Source: Gordonia hydrophobica NBRC 16057 (GTDB taxonomy: Bacteria > Actinomycetota > Actinomycetes > Mycobacteriales > Mycobacteriaceae). Taken from it: DNA of 64,000 nucleotides. A model generated the notes under the pieces. It searched no databases, was not told where the DNA came from, and saw only the letters and a list, made by a program, of their open reading frames with translations. This document shows, in pieces, positions 43,703-54,100 of the stretch. The position numbers and the translations under genes were made by a program. The stretch's first letter is position 1, and the number at the start of each line of letters is the position of its first letter. The DNA lies in the NCBI RefSeq assembly GCF_001592365.1, contig NZ_BCWU01000011.1, positions 93,191-157,190 of the forward strand. Direction: 5' to 3'.

Positions 43703-44962
43703 CTAGCTCAACGCGATCAACGACAGCGGGTCGGCGAGGACGTCGGCGATCGTGGCCAGGAAGATCGAGCCCTGCTCGCCGTCGACCAGGCGGTGATCGA
43801 ACGACAGGCTCAGGGTGGTCACCTGCCGCAGCACGACCTCGCCCTGCCACTCCCACGGGCGACGGCGGACGGCGCCGAAGCACAGGATCGCGGCCTCGCC
43901 GGGATTGATGATCGGAGTTCCAGAGTCGACGCCGAACACGCCGACGTTGGTGATCGAGATGGTTCCACCCACCAGGTCGGCCGGCGGCGTCTTTCCGGAC
44001 TTCGCGACGGCGGTCAGATCGCGGAGACGCTCGGCCAGCTCCCGCAGGCTCAGCGTCTGTGCGTTCTTGATGTTCGGGACCATGAGTCCGCGGGGTGTCG
44101 CGGCCGCGATCCCGAGGTTCACGTAGTGCTTGGTGACGATCTCCTGCGCGTCCTCGTCCCAGCTGGAGTTGAGTGACGGATTCCCGCGCAGCGCGACGAG
44201 CAGTGCCTTCGCAACCAGGGCGAGCGGGGTGATCCGCACCCCGTCGAACCGTTTGTGGTCGGCAAGCTGCGCGACGAGGTCCATCATGGCCGTCACGTCG
44301 ACGTCGACGAACTCGGTGACGTGCGGGGCGGTGAACGCGCTGCGCACCATCGCGTCGGCGGTCCGACGCCGCACCCCGCGGATCGGCGTACGCTCCTCAC
44401 TGCCGGAGACGACGAGGGGGTCCGGTTCGGCGGCGGTCGGATCGGCTGCCTGATCGTCGTATCGCTCGAGGTCGGCGCGAGTCACCTGCCCCGACGAGCC
44501 GGTCGGCGGCACGTCGGCGAGGTCGATGCCGCGGTCGCGTGCGAGTTTTCGGACCGGGGGCGCGGCGAGCGGCTTCGTGGGTGCGGCCGCAGCGTCTGCT
44601 TCCTCCGCGGCCACTGCAGTCTTGCGGCGCCGTCGACTGGTGCCCTCCTCAGCGACGCCGTATCCGACGAGAACCGGGGTGCGGGTAGGGGTTTCGGGAT
44701 GGTCTCCATCCTTCTGAGCGGCGATCTCGATGTCGATGAAGGGGCTGCCGACGTCGACGGTGTCGCCCTCGGCGGCATGCAGCTTGACGACGGTGCCCGC
44801 GAACGGCGACGGCAGCTCGACGGACGCCTTCGCCGTCTCGACCTCGGCTATCTCCTGATTCAACTCGATCACGTCGCCGACGGCGACCATCCAGGTGACC
44901 AGTTCGGCGTCGGTCAGGCCCTCGCCGAGATCGGGGAGGTTGAAGGTCTCGATGACGGGCAT
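43703..44962 (-). CDS. bkdC: Branched-chain 2-oxoacid dehydrogenase E2 (dihydrolipoyl acyltransferase)
   Basis: The 419-residue E2 component has one N-terminal lipoyl domain (residues 1-80, lipoyl Lys45 in ETAKAS), a peripheral subunit-binding domain (about 130-165, VRKLARDRGIDL) and a C-terminal catalytic domain ending in DHRLVDG (His390, Asp394). It transfers acyl groups from E1 to CoA. As the third gene after E1-alpha and E1-beta it completes the Bkd complex; the E3 must be encoded elsewhere. The assignment to branched-chain acids rests on gene order and the Lrp-type regulator. Confidence 0.93.
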   Translation of the reverse strand: MPVIETFNLPDLGEGLTDAELVTWMVAVGDVIELNQEIAEVETAKASVELPSPFAGTVVKLHAAEGDTVDVGSPFIDIEIAAQKDGDHPETPTRTPVLVGYGVAEEGTSRRRRKTAVAAEEADAAAAPTKPLAAPPVRKLARDRGIDLADVPPTGSSGQVTRADLERYDDQAADPTAAEPDPLVVSGSEERTPIRGVRRRTADAMVRSAFTAPHVTEFVDVDVTAMMDLVAQLADHKRFDGVRITPLALVAKALLVALRGNPSLNSSWDEDAQEIVTKHYVNLGIAAATPRGLMVPNIKNAQTLSLRELAERLRDLTAVAKSGKTPPADLVGGTISITNVGVFGVDSGTPIINPGEAAILCFGAVRRRPWEWQGEVVLRQVTTLSLSFDHRLVDGEQGSIFLATIADVLADPLSLIALS

Positions 44963-44982
44963 GGGAGGAGCCTTCCGCAGAT

Positions 44983-45984
44983 TCAGTCGGTGAACGTGGC
45001 GTCGACGGCCTCGAGAATGCGGTCGACGTCGGGGAGGAAATGCTGCTCGAGCTTGGCCGGCGGGTACGGGATCGCGAATCCCCCGACACGCCGGATCGGT
45101 GCCTCGAGGTGATAGAAGCACTCGGTCGAGACCCGCGCGGCGATCTCCGCGCCGACGCCCATGAACACCGGCGCCTCGTGCGCGATCACCAGGCGGCCGG
45201 TGCGACGGACGGAGTCGGCGATGGTGTCCATGTCGAGCGGCGAGATGGTCCGCAGGTCGACGACCTCGATCGAGCGTCCCTCCTCGGCGGCGATGGTCGC
45301 CGCCTGCAGGCCGGTGGTGACCAGCGGACCGTAGACCAGCAGGGTCACATCGGTGCCCGGATGGACGATGCGCGCCTGATGCAGTGGGTAGGCGTCGCCC
45401 GCGTCCAGTGCGGTGAAATCCGCGTCGCTCTTCTCCCAGTAGCGCCGCTTGGGCTCGAAGAACAGGACGGGGTCGTCGGAGGCGATGGCCTGCTGAATCA
45501 TCGTGTAGGCGTCGGCGGCGTTGCTGCACGTCACGACGCGCAAACCGGCGGTGGCGGCGAAGTAGCCCTCGGGCGACTCCGAATGATGTTCGACGGCGCC
45601 GATCCCGCCGCCGAACGGCACGCGAATGGTGAGTGGCATCGTCACTGCGCCCGCGGTGCGGTGGTGGAGCTTGGCGACCTGCGAGACGATCTGGTCGAAC
45701 GCCGGGTAGATGAATCCGTCGAACTGGATCTCGCACACCGGTCGGTAACCGCGGAACGCCAGTCCCACTGCGGTGCCGATGATTCCCGATTCGGCGAGCG
45801 GCGTGTCGATCACGCGTTTGTCACCGAACTCGGCCTGCAGACCGTCGGTGATCCGGAAGACGCCGCCGAGTTTGCCGATGTCCTCACCCATGAGGATCAC
45901 CTTGTCGTCGTCGGCGAGCGCCTTGCGGAGCCCGGCAGTGACGGCCTTTCCCAGCGGGACTCGCGTGGGCGCCGCGGCGGACAT
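44983..45984 (-). CDS. bkdB: Branched-chain 2-oxoacid dehydrogenase E1 beta subunit
   Basis: The 333-residue transketolase-like subunit has the block GEDIGKLGGVFRITDGL at its N-terminus and RVPFGGGIGAVEHHSESPEG in the middle, with the C-terminal transketolase domain (VVDLRTISPLDMDTI). With E1-alpha it decarboxylates branched-chain 2-oxoacids. The ATG overlaps the E1-alpha stop (ATGA), and the E2 gene follows 20 bp later, so all three are co-transcribed. Confidence 0.94.
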   Translation of the reverse strand: MSAAAPTRVPLGKAVTAGLRKALADDDKVILMGEDIGKLGGVFRITDGLQAEFGDKRVIDTPLAESGIIGTAVGLAFRGYRPVCEIQFDGFIYPAFDQIVSQVAKLHHRTAGAVTMPLTIRVPFGGGIGAVEHHSESPEGYFAATAGLRVVTCSNAADAYTMIQQAIASDDPVLFFEPKRRYWEKSDADFTALDAGDAYPLHQARIVHPGTDVTLLVYGPLVTTGLQAATIAAEEGRSIEVVDLRTISPLDMDTIADSVRRTGRLVIAHEAPVFMGVGAEIAARVSTECFYHLEAPIRRVGGFAIPYPPAKLEQHFLPDVDRILEAVDATFTD

Positions 45985-47060
45985 CAGGCTTCCAGCGTGT
46001 CGAGGTACGCCGCGTACTCTCTGCGCTCGGCGTCGATCAGCGGGTGGGGCTCCGCGTAGGCGTCGTCGAAGATCGACAGCGCCGGCGGGTCCGCCAGTTC
46101 CAGGCAGCCGCGGCGCAGTTCGGCGGCGGCCGCGTCGGCGTGCTCGCCGATGGCCTTCACGTCCTGCTCCGAGAGCGCGCCCGCCGACTCGAGAAGCAGC
46201 CGGATGCGCTCGATCGGGTCGCGCCGGATCCATTCGGCGTCGTCGTCCGCGGTGCGGTAGCGCGTGGGGTCGTCAGACGTGGTGTGCGGACCGCGTCGAT
46301 AGGTCACGGCTTCGATAAAGGTCGGGCCGCCGCCTTCACGAGCGAGTTCCAATGCTGCACGCGTCACGGCCAGCACGGCGAGGACGTCGTTGCCGTCGAC
46401 CCGCACAGTCGGCATGCCGTAGCCGCGGCCGCGATGCGAGATCTGTGCTTTGGTCTGCAGGGTGACCGGCTCGGAGATGGCCCATTGGTTGTTCTGGCAG
46501 AAGAAGACGACCGGTGCGGCAAAGCTGGCAGCGAATCCCATGGCCTCCGCGACGTCGCCCTGGCTGGTCGCGCCGTCGCCGAAATAGGTGATGACCGCGC
46601 TGTTGGCGCCGTCGAAGTTGACCCCCATGCCGTAGCCCGCCGCGTGCAGCGTCTGTGCGCCGATGATGATGGCCGGCGTGGCCATGTTGTATTTGTGCGG
46701 ATCCCAGCCGGACAGCGACGTCCCGCGCCAGAACGGCATCAGCTCCTTGAGCGGCACGCCGCGACAGTACGCGACGCCGTGCTCACGGTAGCTGGGGAAG
46801 ACGAAGTCATCGGCTTCGAGCGCGCGAGCGGAACCGATCTGGGCGGCCTCCTGCCCCAGCAGCGGGGCCCAGAGTCCGAGCTGGCCCTGGCGCTGCAGCG
46901 CGGTGGCCTCGGCGTCGAGGCGACGCACCACCACCATGTCCTCATAGAGCTTCCGCAGGTCGGCCATGCCGATGTCGTCGACATAGGTCGAGAAGTCGGG
47001 GTGGATGTGCCGCTCGCCGGCGATGGTGACGAGCTGGACGATTTCGTCGATGTCAGACAT
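45984..47060 (-). CDS. bkdA: Branched-chain 2-oxoacid dehydrogenase E1 alpha subunit
   Basis: The 358-residue subunit carries the thiamine diphosphate motif GDGATSQGDVAEAM, followed by QNNQWAIS. Other conserved blocks are YREHGVAY near the N-terminus and RRGPHTTSDDPTRYR near residue 260, where E1-alpha is usually controlled by phosphorylation in mitochondria. The ATG is preceded by GAGGAGG. It is the first gene of the bkd operon and is divergent from an Lrp regulator. Its closest named parallel is bkdA of M. tuberculosis. Confidence 0.94.
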   Translation of the reverse strand: MSDIDEIVQLVTIAGERHIHPDFSTYVDDIGMADLRKLYEDMVVVRRLDAEATALQRQGQLGLWAPLLGQEAAQIGSARALEADDFVFPSYREHGVAYCRGVPLKELMPFWRGTSLSGWDPHKYNMATPAIIIGAQTLHAAGYGMGVNFDGANSAVITYFGDGATSQGDVAEAMGFAASFAAPVVFFCQNNQWAISEPVTLQTKAQISHRGRGYGMPTVRVDGNDVLAVLAVTRAALELAREGGGPTFIEAVTYRRGPHTTSDDPTRYRTADDDAEWIRRDPIERIRLLLESAGALSEQDVKAIGEHADAAAAELRRGCLELADPPALSIFDDAYAEPHPLIDAERREYAAYLDTLEA

Positions 47061-47119
47061 GTCAGCCTCCTCAGGGAAGTCGGTGTGGATCGCACACGCT
47101 TGGCTCCTGTGGTAACGGT

Positions 47120-47163
47120 CTCAATTGCGTTCAGTGTGCGCAAGGTACCTCAAATCAATTGAG
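47120..47163. promoter_or_regulatory. Paired CAATTG half-sites between bkdA and the Lrp regulator
   Basis: CTCAATTG (47120-47127) and CAATTGAG (47156-47163) form an inverted pair, 36 bp from start to start. That is three to four helical turns, and a typical arrangement for octameric Lrp/AsnC proteins. It lies in the 149-bp divergent gap. Confidence 0.55.
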
Positions 47164-47209
47164 CAGACTGACCAATATTAGCGGCGACTTTCGGGTACGA
47201 CTGGTCTTT

Positions 47210-47692
47210 ATGGCCAGAATCGACCGCACCGACGCCCGCCTCCTCCAAGCCCTCTGCGCATTCCCCCGCGCCACCGGAGTTCAGCTCGCAGGCCTGGTCA
47301 ACATGGCGCGCAACACCGTCCAGACCCGGCTGGGTCGTTGGGACACCGAGGATCTGCTCGCCCCCTTCGATCGTCGGGTGAACCCGCGCGACCTCGGGTT
47401 CCCGCTCCGCGCCTACATCGCCGTGGTCGTCGACCAGCATCGACTGGAGGAGGTCGTCGCCTCGCTCGGCACCATCCCCGAAGTCCTCGAGGTGGTCGGC
47501 ATCTCCGGCATCGCCGACCTCCAACTTCTCGTCGCCGCGGCGGACGCCGACGACCTGTACCGCATCGCGGGTCACGTCCTCGCGGTCCCCGGGGTCACCC
47601 GCACCACCGTGTCGGTGGTGATGCACGAGGCGATTCCGTATCGGACGCTGCCGCTGATCGAACGGTTGGCGGGCCGACCACAGGCGGACTGA
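47210..47692 (+). CDS. Lrp/AsnC family transcriptional regulator
   Basis: The 160-residue protein begins RIDRTDARLLQALCAFPRAT and has an N-terminal winged HTH (about residues 5-55) and a C-terminal RAM domain (about 65-145) that binds amino acids. It is divergent from bkdA, so it is the likely leucine- or branched-chain-responsive regulator of the operon, equivalent to BkdR of other Actinobacteria. The ATG at 47210 was chosen because the upstream frame lies in the operator region. No strong ribosome binding site is visible. Confidence 0.92.
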   Translation: MARIDRTDARLLQALCAFPRATGVQLAGLVNMARNTVQTRLGRWDTEDLLAPFDRRVNPRDLGFPLRAYIAVVVDQHRLEEVVASLGTIPEVLEVVGISGIADLQLLVAAADADDLYRIAGHVLAVPGVTRTTVSVVMHEAIPYRTLPLIERLAGRPQAD

Positions 47693-47819
47693 CAGGTTCG
47701 GATCGCCACGAATCAGCAGGCCATGATTCCTGACGATCACGACGACACGGTTCGCACTTCGTGCCTACGCTCGAGGTGAGGACACATCTCGCCTCTTCGA
47801 CCTGCCGAAGGGAACTTTC

Positions 47820-48998
47820 ATGGACAACACCGCTCCGATCGCTGCCACCGACTACGACACAATCGTCATCGGCGGCGGCATCGCAGGCGTCTCCATCGCG
47901 TACGAACTGGCCGAACAGCAGTCGGTCGCCGTCGTCGAACGCGAGTCGACGCTCGCCTATCACACCACCGGTCGCTCGGCCGCAACCTTTCTCGAGAGCT
48001 ACGGGAACGCAACCGTCCGCATGCTCACCCGGGCCAGCCGCGACTTCTTCGTCGCCCCACCCGAGTTCGTCGACGGGCCGCTGGTCGCCGACCTGCCGCT
48101 CGTGATCGTCGCCGAGAAGGCAGAGGTCCAGAGTCTGCGGTCCCTGCATGAGGCGGTGAACGGCGGGCCGGTGCGCAGCGGGACCATCGAGTTGCTCGAC
48201 GGCGAGGCGGCCGAACGTCTGAACCCGATGCTTCGACCCGGATACACCGAATTGGCGATGGTCGATTTCGGCTCGTTGGAACTCGACGTCCACGGTCTGC
48301 ACCAGGGTTTTCTGCGGGGGCTCCGGCGCCGCGGCGGTGACGTGCTCAAGTCGGCGGGCATCGTCGGCGCGCGCCGCGAACGATCGGTGTGGGTCCTGAG
48401 CGATGCCAAGGGCAATGAACTGCGCACCCGGAACGTCGTGAACGCGGCCGGCGCCTGGTGCGATGAGGTCGCCGAGATCTTCGGCGCCGCCCCGATCGGC
48501 ATCCGGCCGCTGCGTCGTACCGCCTTCATGGTGGCGGGGCCGCGCGAGCTGCCCGTCGGCTTCTCGGGGTCGCGGCGAACGATGACCATGTCGGCCAGTG
48601 AGGACTTCTACTTCAAACCCGACGGAGCGAGCTTCCTGTGCTCGCCCGCCGACGAGACGCTGCAGGAGCCCGCCGACGCCAAGCCCGACGACCTCGAGAT
48701 CGCCCGAGCCATCGACAGACTCAACGAGGCGAGCCTGCTGGAGATCCGCAGCGTCGCGACGTCGTGGGCGGGACTCCGCAGCTTCACCGCGGACCGGACG
48801 CCGGTGATCGGCCCCGACCCCACTGTCGACGGCTTCAGTTGGTTCGCAGGCCAGGGCGGCTACGGGATCCAGATGGCCCCCGCGCTGGCTCGAGCGGGCG
48901 CGGGCCTGATGGTGCACGGCGAGCTCCCGACCGACCTGACCGACATGGGGCTGTCGACGGCCCTGCTCTCGGCAGGTCGGGCGGCGCTCGCCGCGTAA
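47820..48998 (+). CDS. FAD-dependent oxidoreductase (DAO family)
   Basis: The 392-residue flavoprotein has the Rossmann FAD motif IGGGIAGVSIAYELAE near residue 17 and, near the C-terminus, WFAGQGGYGIQMAPA, which closes the FAD site. The family includes D-amino-acid, glycine and sarcosine oxidases and D-arginine dehydrogenase; this layout is closest to the last. It probably deaminates a D-amino acid or related amine. It follows the Lrp gene by 127 bp, so it may be its own unit. GAAGGGA precedes the ATG. Confidence 0.87.
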   Translation: MDNTAPIAATDYDTIVIGGGIAGVSIAYELAEQQSVAVVERESTLAYHTTGRSAATFLESYGNATVRMLTRASRDFFVAPPEFVDGPLVADLPLVIVAEKAEVQSLRSLHEAVNGGPVRSGTIELLDGEAAERLNPMLRPGYTELAMVDFGSLELDVHGLHQGFLRGLRRRGGDVLKSAGIVGARRERSVWVLSDAKGNELRTRNVVNAAGAWCDEVAEIFGAAPIGIRPLRRTAFMVAGPRELPVGFSGSRRTMTMSASEDFYFKPDGASFLCSPADETLQEPADAKPDDLEIARAIDRLNEASLLEIRSVATSWAGLRSFTADRTPVIGPDPTVDGFSWFAGQGGYGIQMAPALARAGAGLMVHGELPTDLTDMGLSTALLSAGRAALAA

Positions 48999-49003
48999 CG
49001 GAC

Positions 49004-50557
49004 CTACCGTCCCGGCAGGTACTTCAACGTCTTGATGAGCTGCGGCGTCAGCTTCAGGTACAGACTCTGCGGGATGCCCTTGATGCCGTCGAGCCCGATG
49101 AAACGCTGAGTCGCGATGGTCTGCGGTTCGGTGTACTTCAGCAGGCCTTCTTCACCGTGGCGTCGACCCATGCCGGAGATCCCCATGCCGCCCATCGGCG
49201 CCGCCGTCGAGCCCCACGCTGCCGCGTAACCCTCGTTGATGTTCACGGTGCCCGCATGGATCTGCTCGGCGATCTTCTGGGCCTCGTCGTTGCTGCCCGC
49301 GAAGACGCTGGCATTGAGCCCGTAGTCGGTGTCGTTGGCGAGCTTGACGGCCTCGTCGGTGGAGTCGACGGGATAGATCGCGACCAGCGGGCCGAAGGTC
49401 TCGTCGCGGTAGCACCTCATCTGCTCGGTGACGTCGGCGACGACCGTGGGCTCGAAGAAGAACGGCCCGAGGTCAGCGCGGCGACGACCGCCGGCCAGCA
49501 CCTTCGCGCCCTTGCCGACGGCGTCGTTGACGTGGGCCTCGACGGTGTCGACCTGCTGCGCCGAGGCGAGCGACCCCATGTCGGCGGTGAAGTCGTAGGT
49601 CCCCGCCAGCGTCATGTTCTTGACGTGCTCGGCGAACTTCTCGGTGAACTCGTCGGCGATCGCGCGGTCGACGTAGATCCGCTCGATCGAGATGCAGAGC
49701 TGACCGGAGTTCGAGAAGCAGGCGCGTGCGGCGCCGGAGACGGCGCGGTCGACGTCGGCGTGACGGGTGATGATCAGCGGGTTCTTGCCACCGAGCTCTG
49801 CGGAGAACCCGATCAGCCGCTGGCCCGCCTGCGCCGCGAGTGCGGCGCCGGTGGCCGACGAGCCGGTGAACATGACGTAATCGGTGGTGGCGACGATCGC
49901 CTGACCGACCACCGAGCCGGGCCCCGGAACAACGGCGTAGAGCTCGCGCGGGAGACCGGCCTGGTAGAGCAGTTCAGCGAGAGCGAGGCAACAGTACGGG
50001 GTGTTGCTGTCCGGCTTGATGACCACGCCGTTCCCCGCGATCAGAGCCGCGACGGCGTCGGACACGGCGAGCGTGAGCGGGTAGTTCCACGGGCTGATGA
50101 CGCCGACGACGCCCTTCGGCTGGTACCGGATCCGGACGTCGGTGGCGCCGGGGAGCATCCCCTGTGTCTTCCGGTCGGCCAGCATCTTGGGCCCCGCCTG
50201 CGCGTAGTACCGCGCGGTCATGGCGACGTCGATGACCTCTTCCTGCGCGTAGATGCGCGCTTTACCGGTCTCGGCCTGCGCGATGTCCATGAGCGCTTCC
50301 GCGTTCTCGTGCACCAGTTCGGAGAACCGGTTGATCACCTTGGCGCGGTCGGCGGCAGATCGATCACCCCATGCGGGCTGAGCAGCGCGGCTGCGCGCGA
50401 CGGCCAGCTCGAGATCCTCGGCGGTCGCCACCGGGATGGTCGCCATCTCGGCGCCGCTGAAGGCTTCGAGAACCGGCTTGGTCGGGCGGTCGGCCACGTT
50501 GTCGATGGCGGCCAGCGCCGCGAGACGCTGGAAGTACGCGGGTGCGGGCTTCGGCAT
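49004..50557 (-). CDS. gabD2: Succinate-semialdehyde dehydrogenase (NADP+)
   Basis: The 517-residue aldehyde dehydrogenase has catalytic Glu254 (SAELGGKNP) and Cys288 (NSGQLCIS), the NAD(P)-fold sequence ISPWNYPL, and GSSATGAAL. The N-terminus PAPAYFQRLAALAA and the C-terminal part (LLKYTEPQTIATQRF) resemble the GabD2-type enzymes of Mycobacteriales, which oxidise succinate semialdehyde in the 4-aminobutyrate and oxoglutarate bypass route. Substrate assignment is from family membership. The ATG has AGGAG about six bases upstream. Confidence 0.9.
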   Translation of the reverse strand: MPKPAPAYFQRLAALAAIDNVADRPTKPVLEAFSGAEMATIPVATAEDLELAVARSRAAQPAWGDRSAADRAKVINRFSELVHENAEALMDIAQAETGKARIYAQEEVIDVAMTARYYAQAGPKMLADRKTQGMLPGATDVRIRYQPKGVVGVISPWNYPLTLAVSDAVAALIAGNGVVIKPDSNTPYCCLALAELLYQAGLPRELYAVVPGPGSVVGQAIVATTDYVMFTGSSATGAALAAQAGQRLIGFSAELGGKNPLIITRHADVDRAVSGAARACFSNSGQLCISIERIYVDRAIADEFTEKFAEHVKNMTLAGTYDFTADMGSLASAQQVDTVEAHVNDAVGKGAKVLAGGRRRADLGPFFFEPTVVADVTEQMRCYRDETFGPLVAIYPVDSTDEAVKLANDTDYGLNASVFAGSNDEAQKIAEQIHAGTVNINEGYAAAWGSTAAPMGGMGISGMGRRHGEEGLLKYTEPQTIATQRFIGLDGIKGIPQSLYLKLTPQLIKTLKYLPGR

Positions 50558-50601
50558 GGGTGCTCCTATGTGGTTCTCGGTCGGCAGACGGCGCGTGCCG
50601 G

Positions 50602-51090
50602 TCAGTCGGTGGGCGCGACGAGGACGATGCCGTCGTCGTCGGAGTAGACGGTGTCGCCGGGCGTGAACGTGACTCCGCCGAGTTCGACGGGGACATCGCG
50701 CTCACCCGCTCCGGTCTTGGTGGACTTGCGGGGGTTGGTGCCGAGCGCCTTCACGCCGATGGCCATGCCGCCGATGGTCTTGGCGTCGCGGATGGCGCCG
50801 TTGGCGATGATGCCGACCCACCCGTGCGAGCGGGCGAGTTCAGCGATGAGGTCTCCGACCAGCGCGGTGTGCACCGACGCGTCGCCGTCGATCACGAGTA
50901 CGCCGCCCGGGTTGTCCTCACCGAGGATCGATTTGAGGAGTGCGTTGTCCTGGAAGCAGCGAACGGTCGTAACCGTGCCGGCGAACTCGCGGTTCCCGCC
51001 GTACTGGGTGAACTGGGTGTCACAGCTGCGGACGTCGGGGCCGATCTCGTCGACGAGGTCAGCGGTGGGCGTGAAGTTCAGCGTACTCAT
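50602..51090 (-). CDS. rraA: RraA family protein
   Basis: The 162-residue protein is full length for RraA, named for RNase E inhibition but in most bacteria probably a 4-hydroxy-4-methyl-2-oxoglutarate or oxaloacetate-type aldolase. Visible blocks are [31 protein letters not shown] and [11 protein letters not shown]; the arginine-aspartate pair in the last (RD) is the metal/substrate site of the aldolases. It is a separate unit upstream of gabD2 in the same direction (44 bp), and may be co-transcribed with it. Confidence 0.9.
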   Translation of the reverse strand: MSTLNFTPTADLVDEIGPDVRSCDTQFTQYGGNREFAGTVTTVRCFQDNALLKSILGEDNPGGVLVIDGDASVHTALVGDLIAELARSHGWVGIIANGAIRDAKTIGGMAIGVKALGTNPRKSTKTGAGERDVPVELGGVTFTPGDTVYSDDDGIVLVAPTD

Positions 51091-51164
51091 GGGTACCGAG
51101 TCTAGGCCGATGTCGCTATTGCTGTAACGCTCGGTTACGTCACAGGAGGTTCTGCGGCGTTCGC

Positions 51165-54100
51165 TCAGGTCTGCGGCTTCGCGAGCGGAAACGCCAACGA
51201 CTCCCGGATCGACTGGCCGGTGATCAGCATGACGATCCGGTCGACGCCGAGACCCAGCCCGCCGGTCGGCGGCATCGCGTACTCGAGTGCGGTGAGGAAG
51301 TCGTCGTCGAGTTCCATGGCCTCCGGATCTCCACCCGCGGCCAGGATCGACTGCTCGGTGAGACGTCTGCGCTGTTCCACCGGATCGGTCAGTTCGGAGT
51401 ACGCGGTGCCGAGTTCGACGCCCCACGCGACCAGATCCCACCGCTCGGCGACGCCGTCGACGCTGCGGTGACCGCGGGTCAGCGGTGACGTCGACGTCGG
51501 GAAATCCTTGTAGAAGGTCGGAACCGTGGTCTGGGCCTCCACCAGGTGCTCGTAGAGTTCCAGCACCAGATGTCCGGCGTCCCAGTCAGGTCGGTAGGCG
51601 ATCCCGAGGCCGCGACAGACGTCGCGGAGTTCGTCGGCCGTCGACGTCGGCGTCACGGGTGTCCCCGCAGCCTGCGAGACCGCGTCGTGCACAGACTTCA
51701 CCGGCCACTCACCGGAGATGTCGACGGTCCGGACGACGCCGTCGTCCCCGGTCCTTTCGATCACGCCGCGCCCGTTCGCGGCGGTCGCGGCGGCGATGAT
51801 CAGCTCGCGCGTGAGCACCATCATCGACTCGTAGTCGTGGTGCGCCGCATACGCCTCCAGACTGGTGAATTCTGGATTGTGGGAGAAGTCGACGCCCTCG
51901 TTGCGGAAGTTGCGTCCCATTTCGAAGACCTTCTCGATGCCGCCGACGCAGAGCCGCTTGAGATACAGCTCGGGTGCGATCCGGAGGTAGAGGTCGAGGT
52001 TGTAGGCGTTGATGTGCGTCCGGAACGGCGTCGCGTTGGCACCGCCGTGCACCTGCTGCAGGATCGGCGTCTCCACTTCGAGGAAGCCCTGCGCGGCGAG
52101 GTGCTCCCGAAGCGCGCGCACCACCACGCTGCGCGTCACCAGCAGCCGTCGGCTCTGCTCGTTGACCGCGAGGTCCACGTACCGCTGGCGGACGCGCGCC
52201 TCGGGATCGGTGAGACCGCTCCATTTGTCGGGGAGGGGGTGCAGGCATTTCCCGTTGAGTCGCCAGTCGGTCGCCAGGATCGAGAGTTCGCCGTTTCGAC
52301 TGGTTCCGACCGTGCCGGTGACCTCGAGGAGGTCGCCGAGGTCGACGGTGCTCGCGAAATCGAGCGGTTGCCCGGCGACGGCGTCGCGCTCCACCAGCAC
52401 CTGAATCGCGCAGCTCTGATCGTGCAGGTCGACGAACGTCACCCTGCCGAAGTCGCGTTCCCGGGTCACCCGGCCGGCGATCCGCACCTGCTGTTCCGGT
52501 TCCGCGGCCCTGGCCTGCGCGATCGTGTGCGTCGGCGGGCGGGCGACCGGGTAGGCGTCGACGCCGTCGGCCCGGAGCCGGTCCAGTTTGTCCAGCCGCA
52601 CCCGGACCTGCTCGGGCCGCCGCGCGATCGGGCGGGTTCGTTCCTGCACCACGGCGCGCAATTCCGCGATCACATCGTCGACGTCGACGCCCTCTGGAAT
52701 CGAGGACACGCCCGACCGGTAGTGCTTGTCGCGTCGCCGCTTCCCGGGCAACTGCACGAATCCCTCGGCGATCATCGCGGCCAGGGCCACCCGCGGAATC
52801 ACACCCGCGTCTTCATAACAGATGTAGCGCGGCGTCCATGACGGCTGATACTTGGCGTTCGACTTGTACAGCGACTCCATCTGGAAGAACTTCGAGAGGA
52901 AGGTCAGCGCCCGGTACACCAGGCGCATGACCGGACGCGCCCCCACCTGCGGGCCCTGCTCGAAGACGTCGCGAAACGTCGCGAAGTTCAGTGAGATCCG
53001 CGTGACCCCGACGCTCGGCGCCTCACGCGCGAGTTCCGAGACCATCGTCTCCACCACCCCGTTCGGTCCCTTGCGGTCCCGTCGCATCAGGTCCAGCGAC
53101 ACTCCGCTGCGTCCCCAGGGGACGAAGGACAGCATGCCGATGACCTTCTCGTCGCCGGTGCCTTCGTCCTCCACCGCCTCCACCAGCAGGCAGTCGCCGT
53201 CGAACCGATCGCCGACGCGTCCGAGCGCCATGGCGAAGCCCCGTTCCTCCTTGGTGTCGCGCCAGGCGTCGGCACGGGTCACGACGCCTCCGGTCTCCTC
53301 CCACGACAGTTCCTTCATCCGCCGCATGCGCACCGAGACCCCGAGACGTTTCACTCGTGAGACCGAACCACGCACCCCCTTCATCGACGCGCCGGACAGG
53401 CTGAAACCCGCCGCGTCAAGGATCGCCTCATCGCCGAGGTTGATGGCTTTGAAGCCCGCTGCCGCCAGTGCTTCGGCGCCGCGGGTGCTGGCGCCGAGGA
53501 CCGCGGGATGCCAGCCGTAGGTCTCACACACGGCCACGAACTCCGCGATCGCCTCCGACCAGGCGTCGGGGTCGCCGATCGGATCGCCGCCGGCCACCGC
53601 GGTCGACATCTCGACGCGGTACGTGATCGCCGCGCGGGCGTCGGGGGCGAAGACCACCGCTTTGTCCCGGCGGGTCGAGAAGTAGCCGAGCGAGTCGTCG
53701 TCGCCGTACGCCTCAAGGAGCGCCCGGACCACGCGTTCGTCGTCGGCCGTCATCAGCGAGTCGAGCCGCTGCGACCGCAGCAGCACCATGGCCGCTGCGA
53801 TCAGCGCCAACGCTCCGAACAGGCCGAGCAGCCAGCTGATCACCCACGGCGCATGGTGGCCTGCGAACGGCTTCGCATCGATGATCGCGAACGCGACGAC
53901 GTGATTGAACGCGTACGGCAACCGTTCGCGCGTGTGCAGCGAGCCCGGCACCAACGTCACCAGTCCCCACCCGGCGAGAACGCCGGCGGCCAACCCGCCC
54001 AGCAGGACCGCCAACGACGACAGCAGCGCGCCGCGTCGGACCCGGGTGTGGAACTGCCGGTAGCTCGCGATGAGCACCACCAGGAGGACGACGTCCACCG

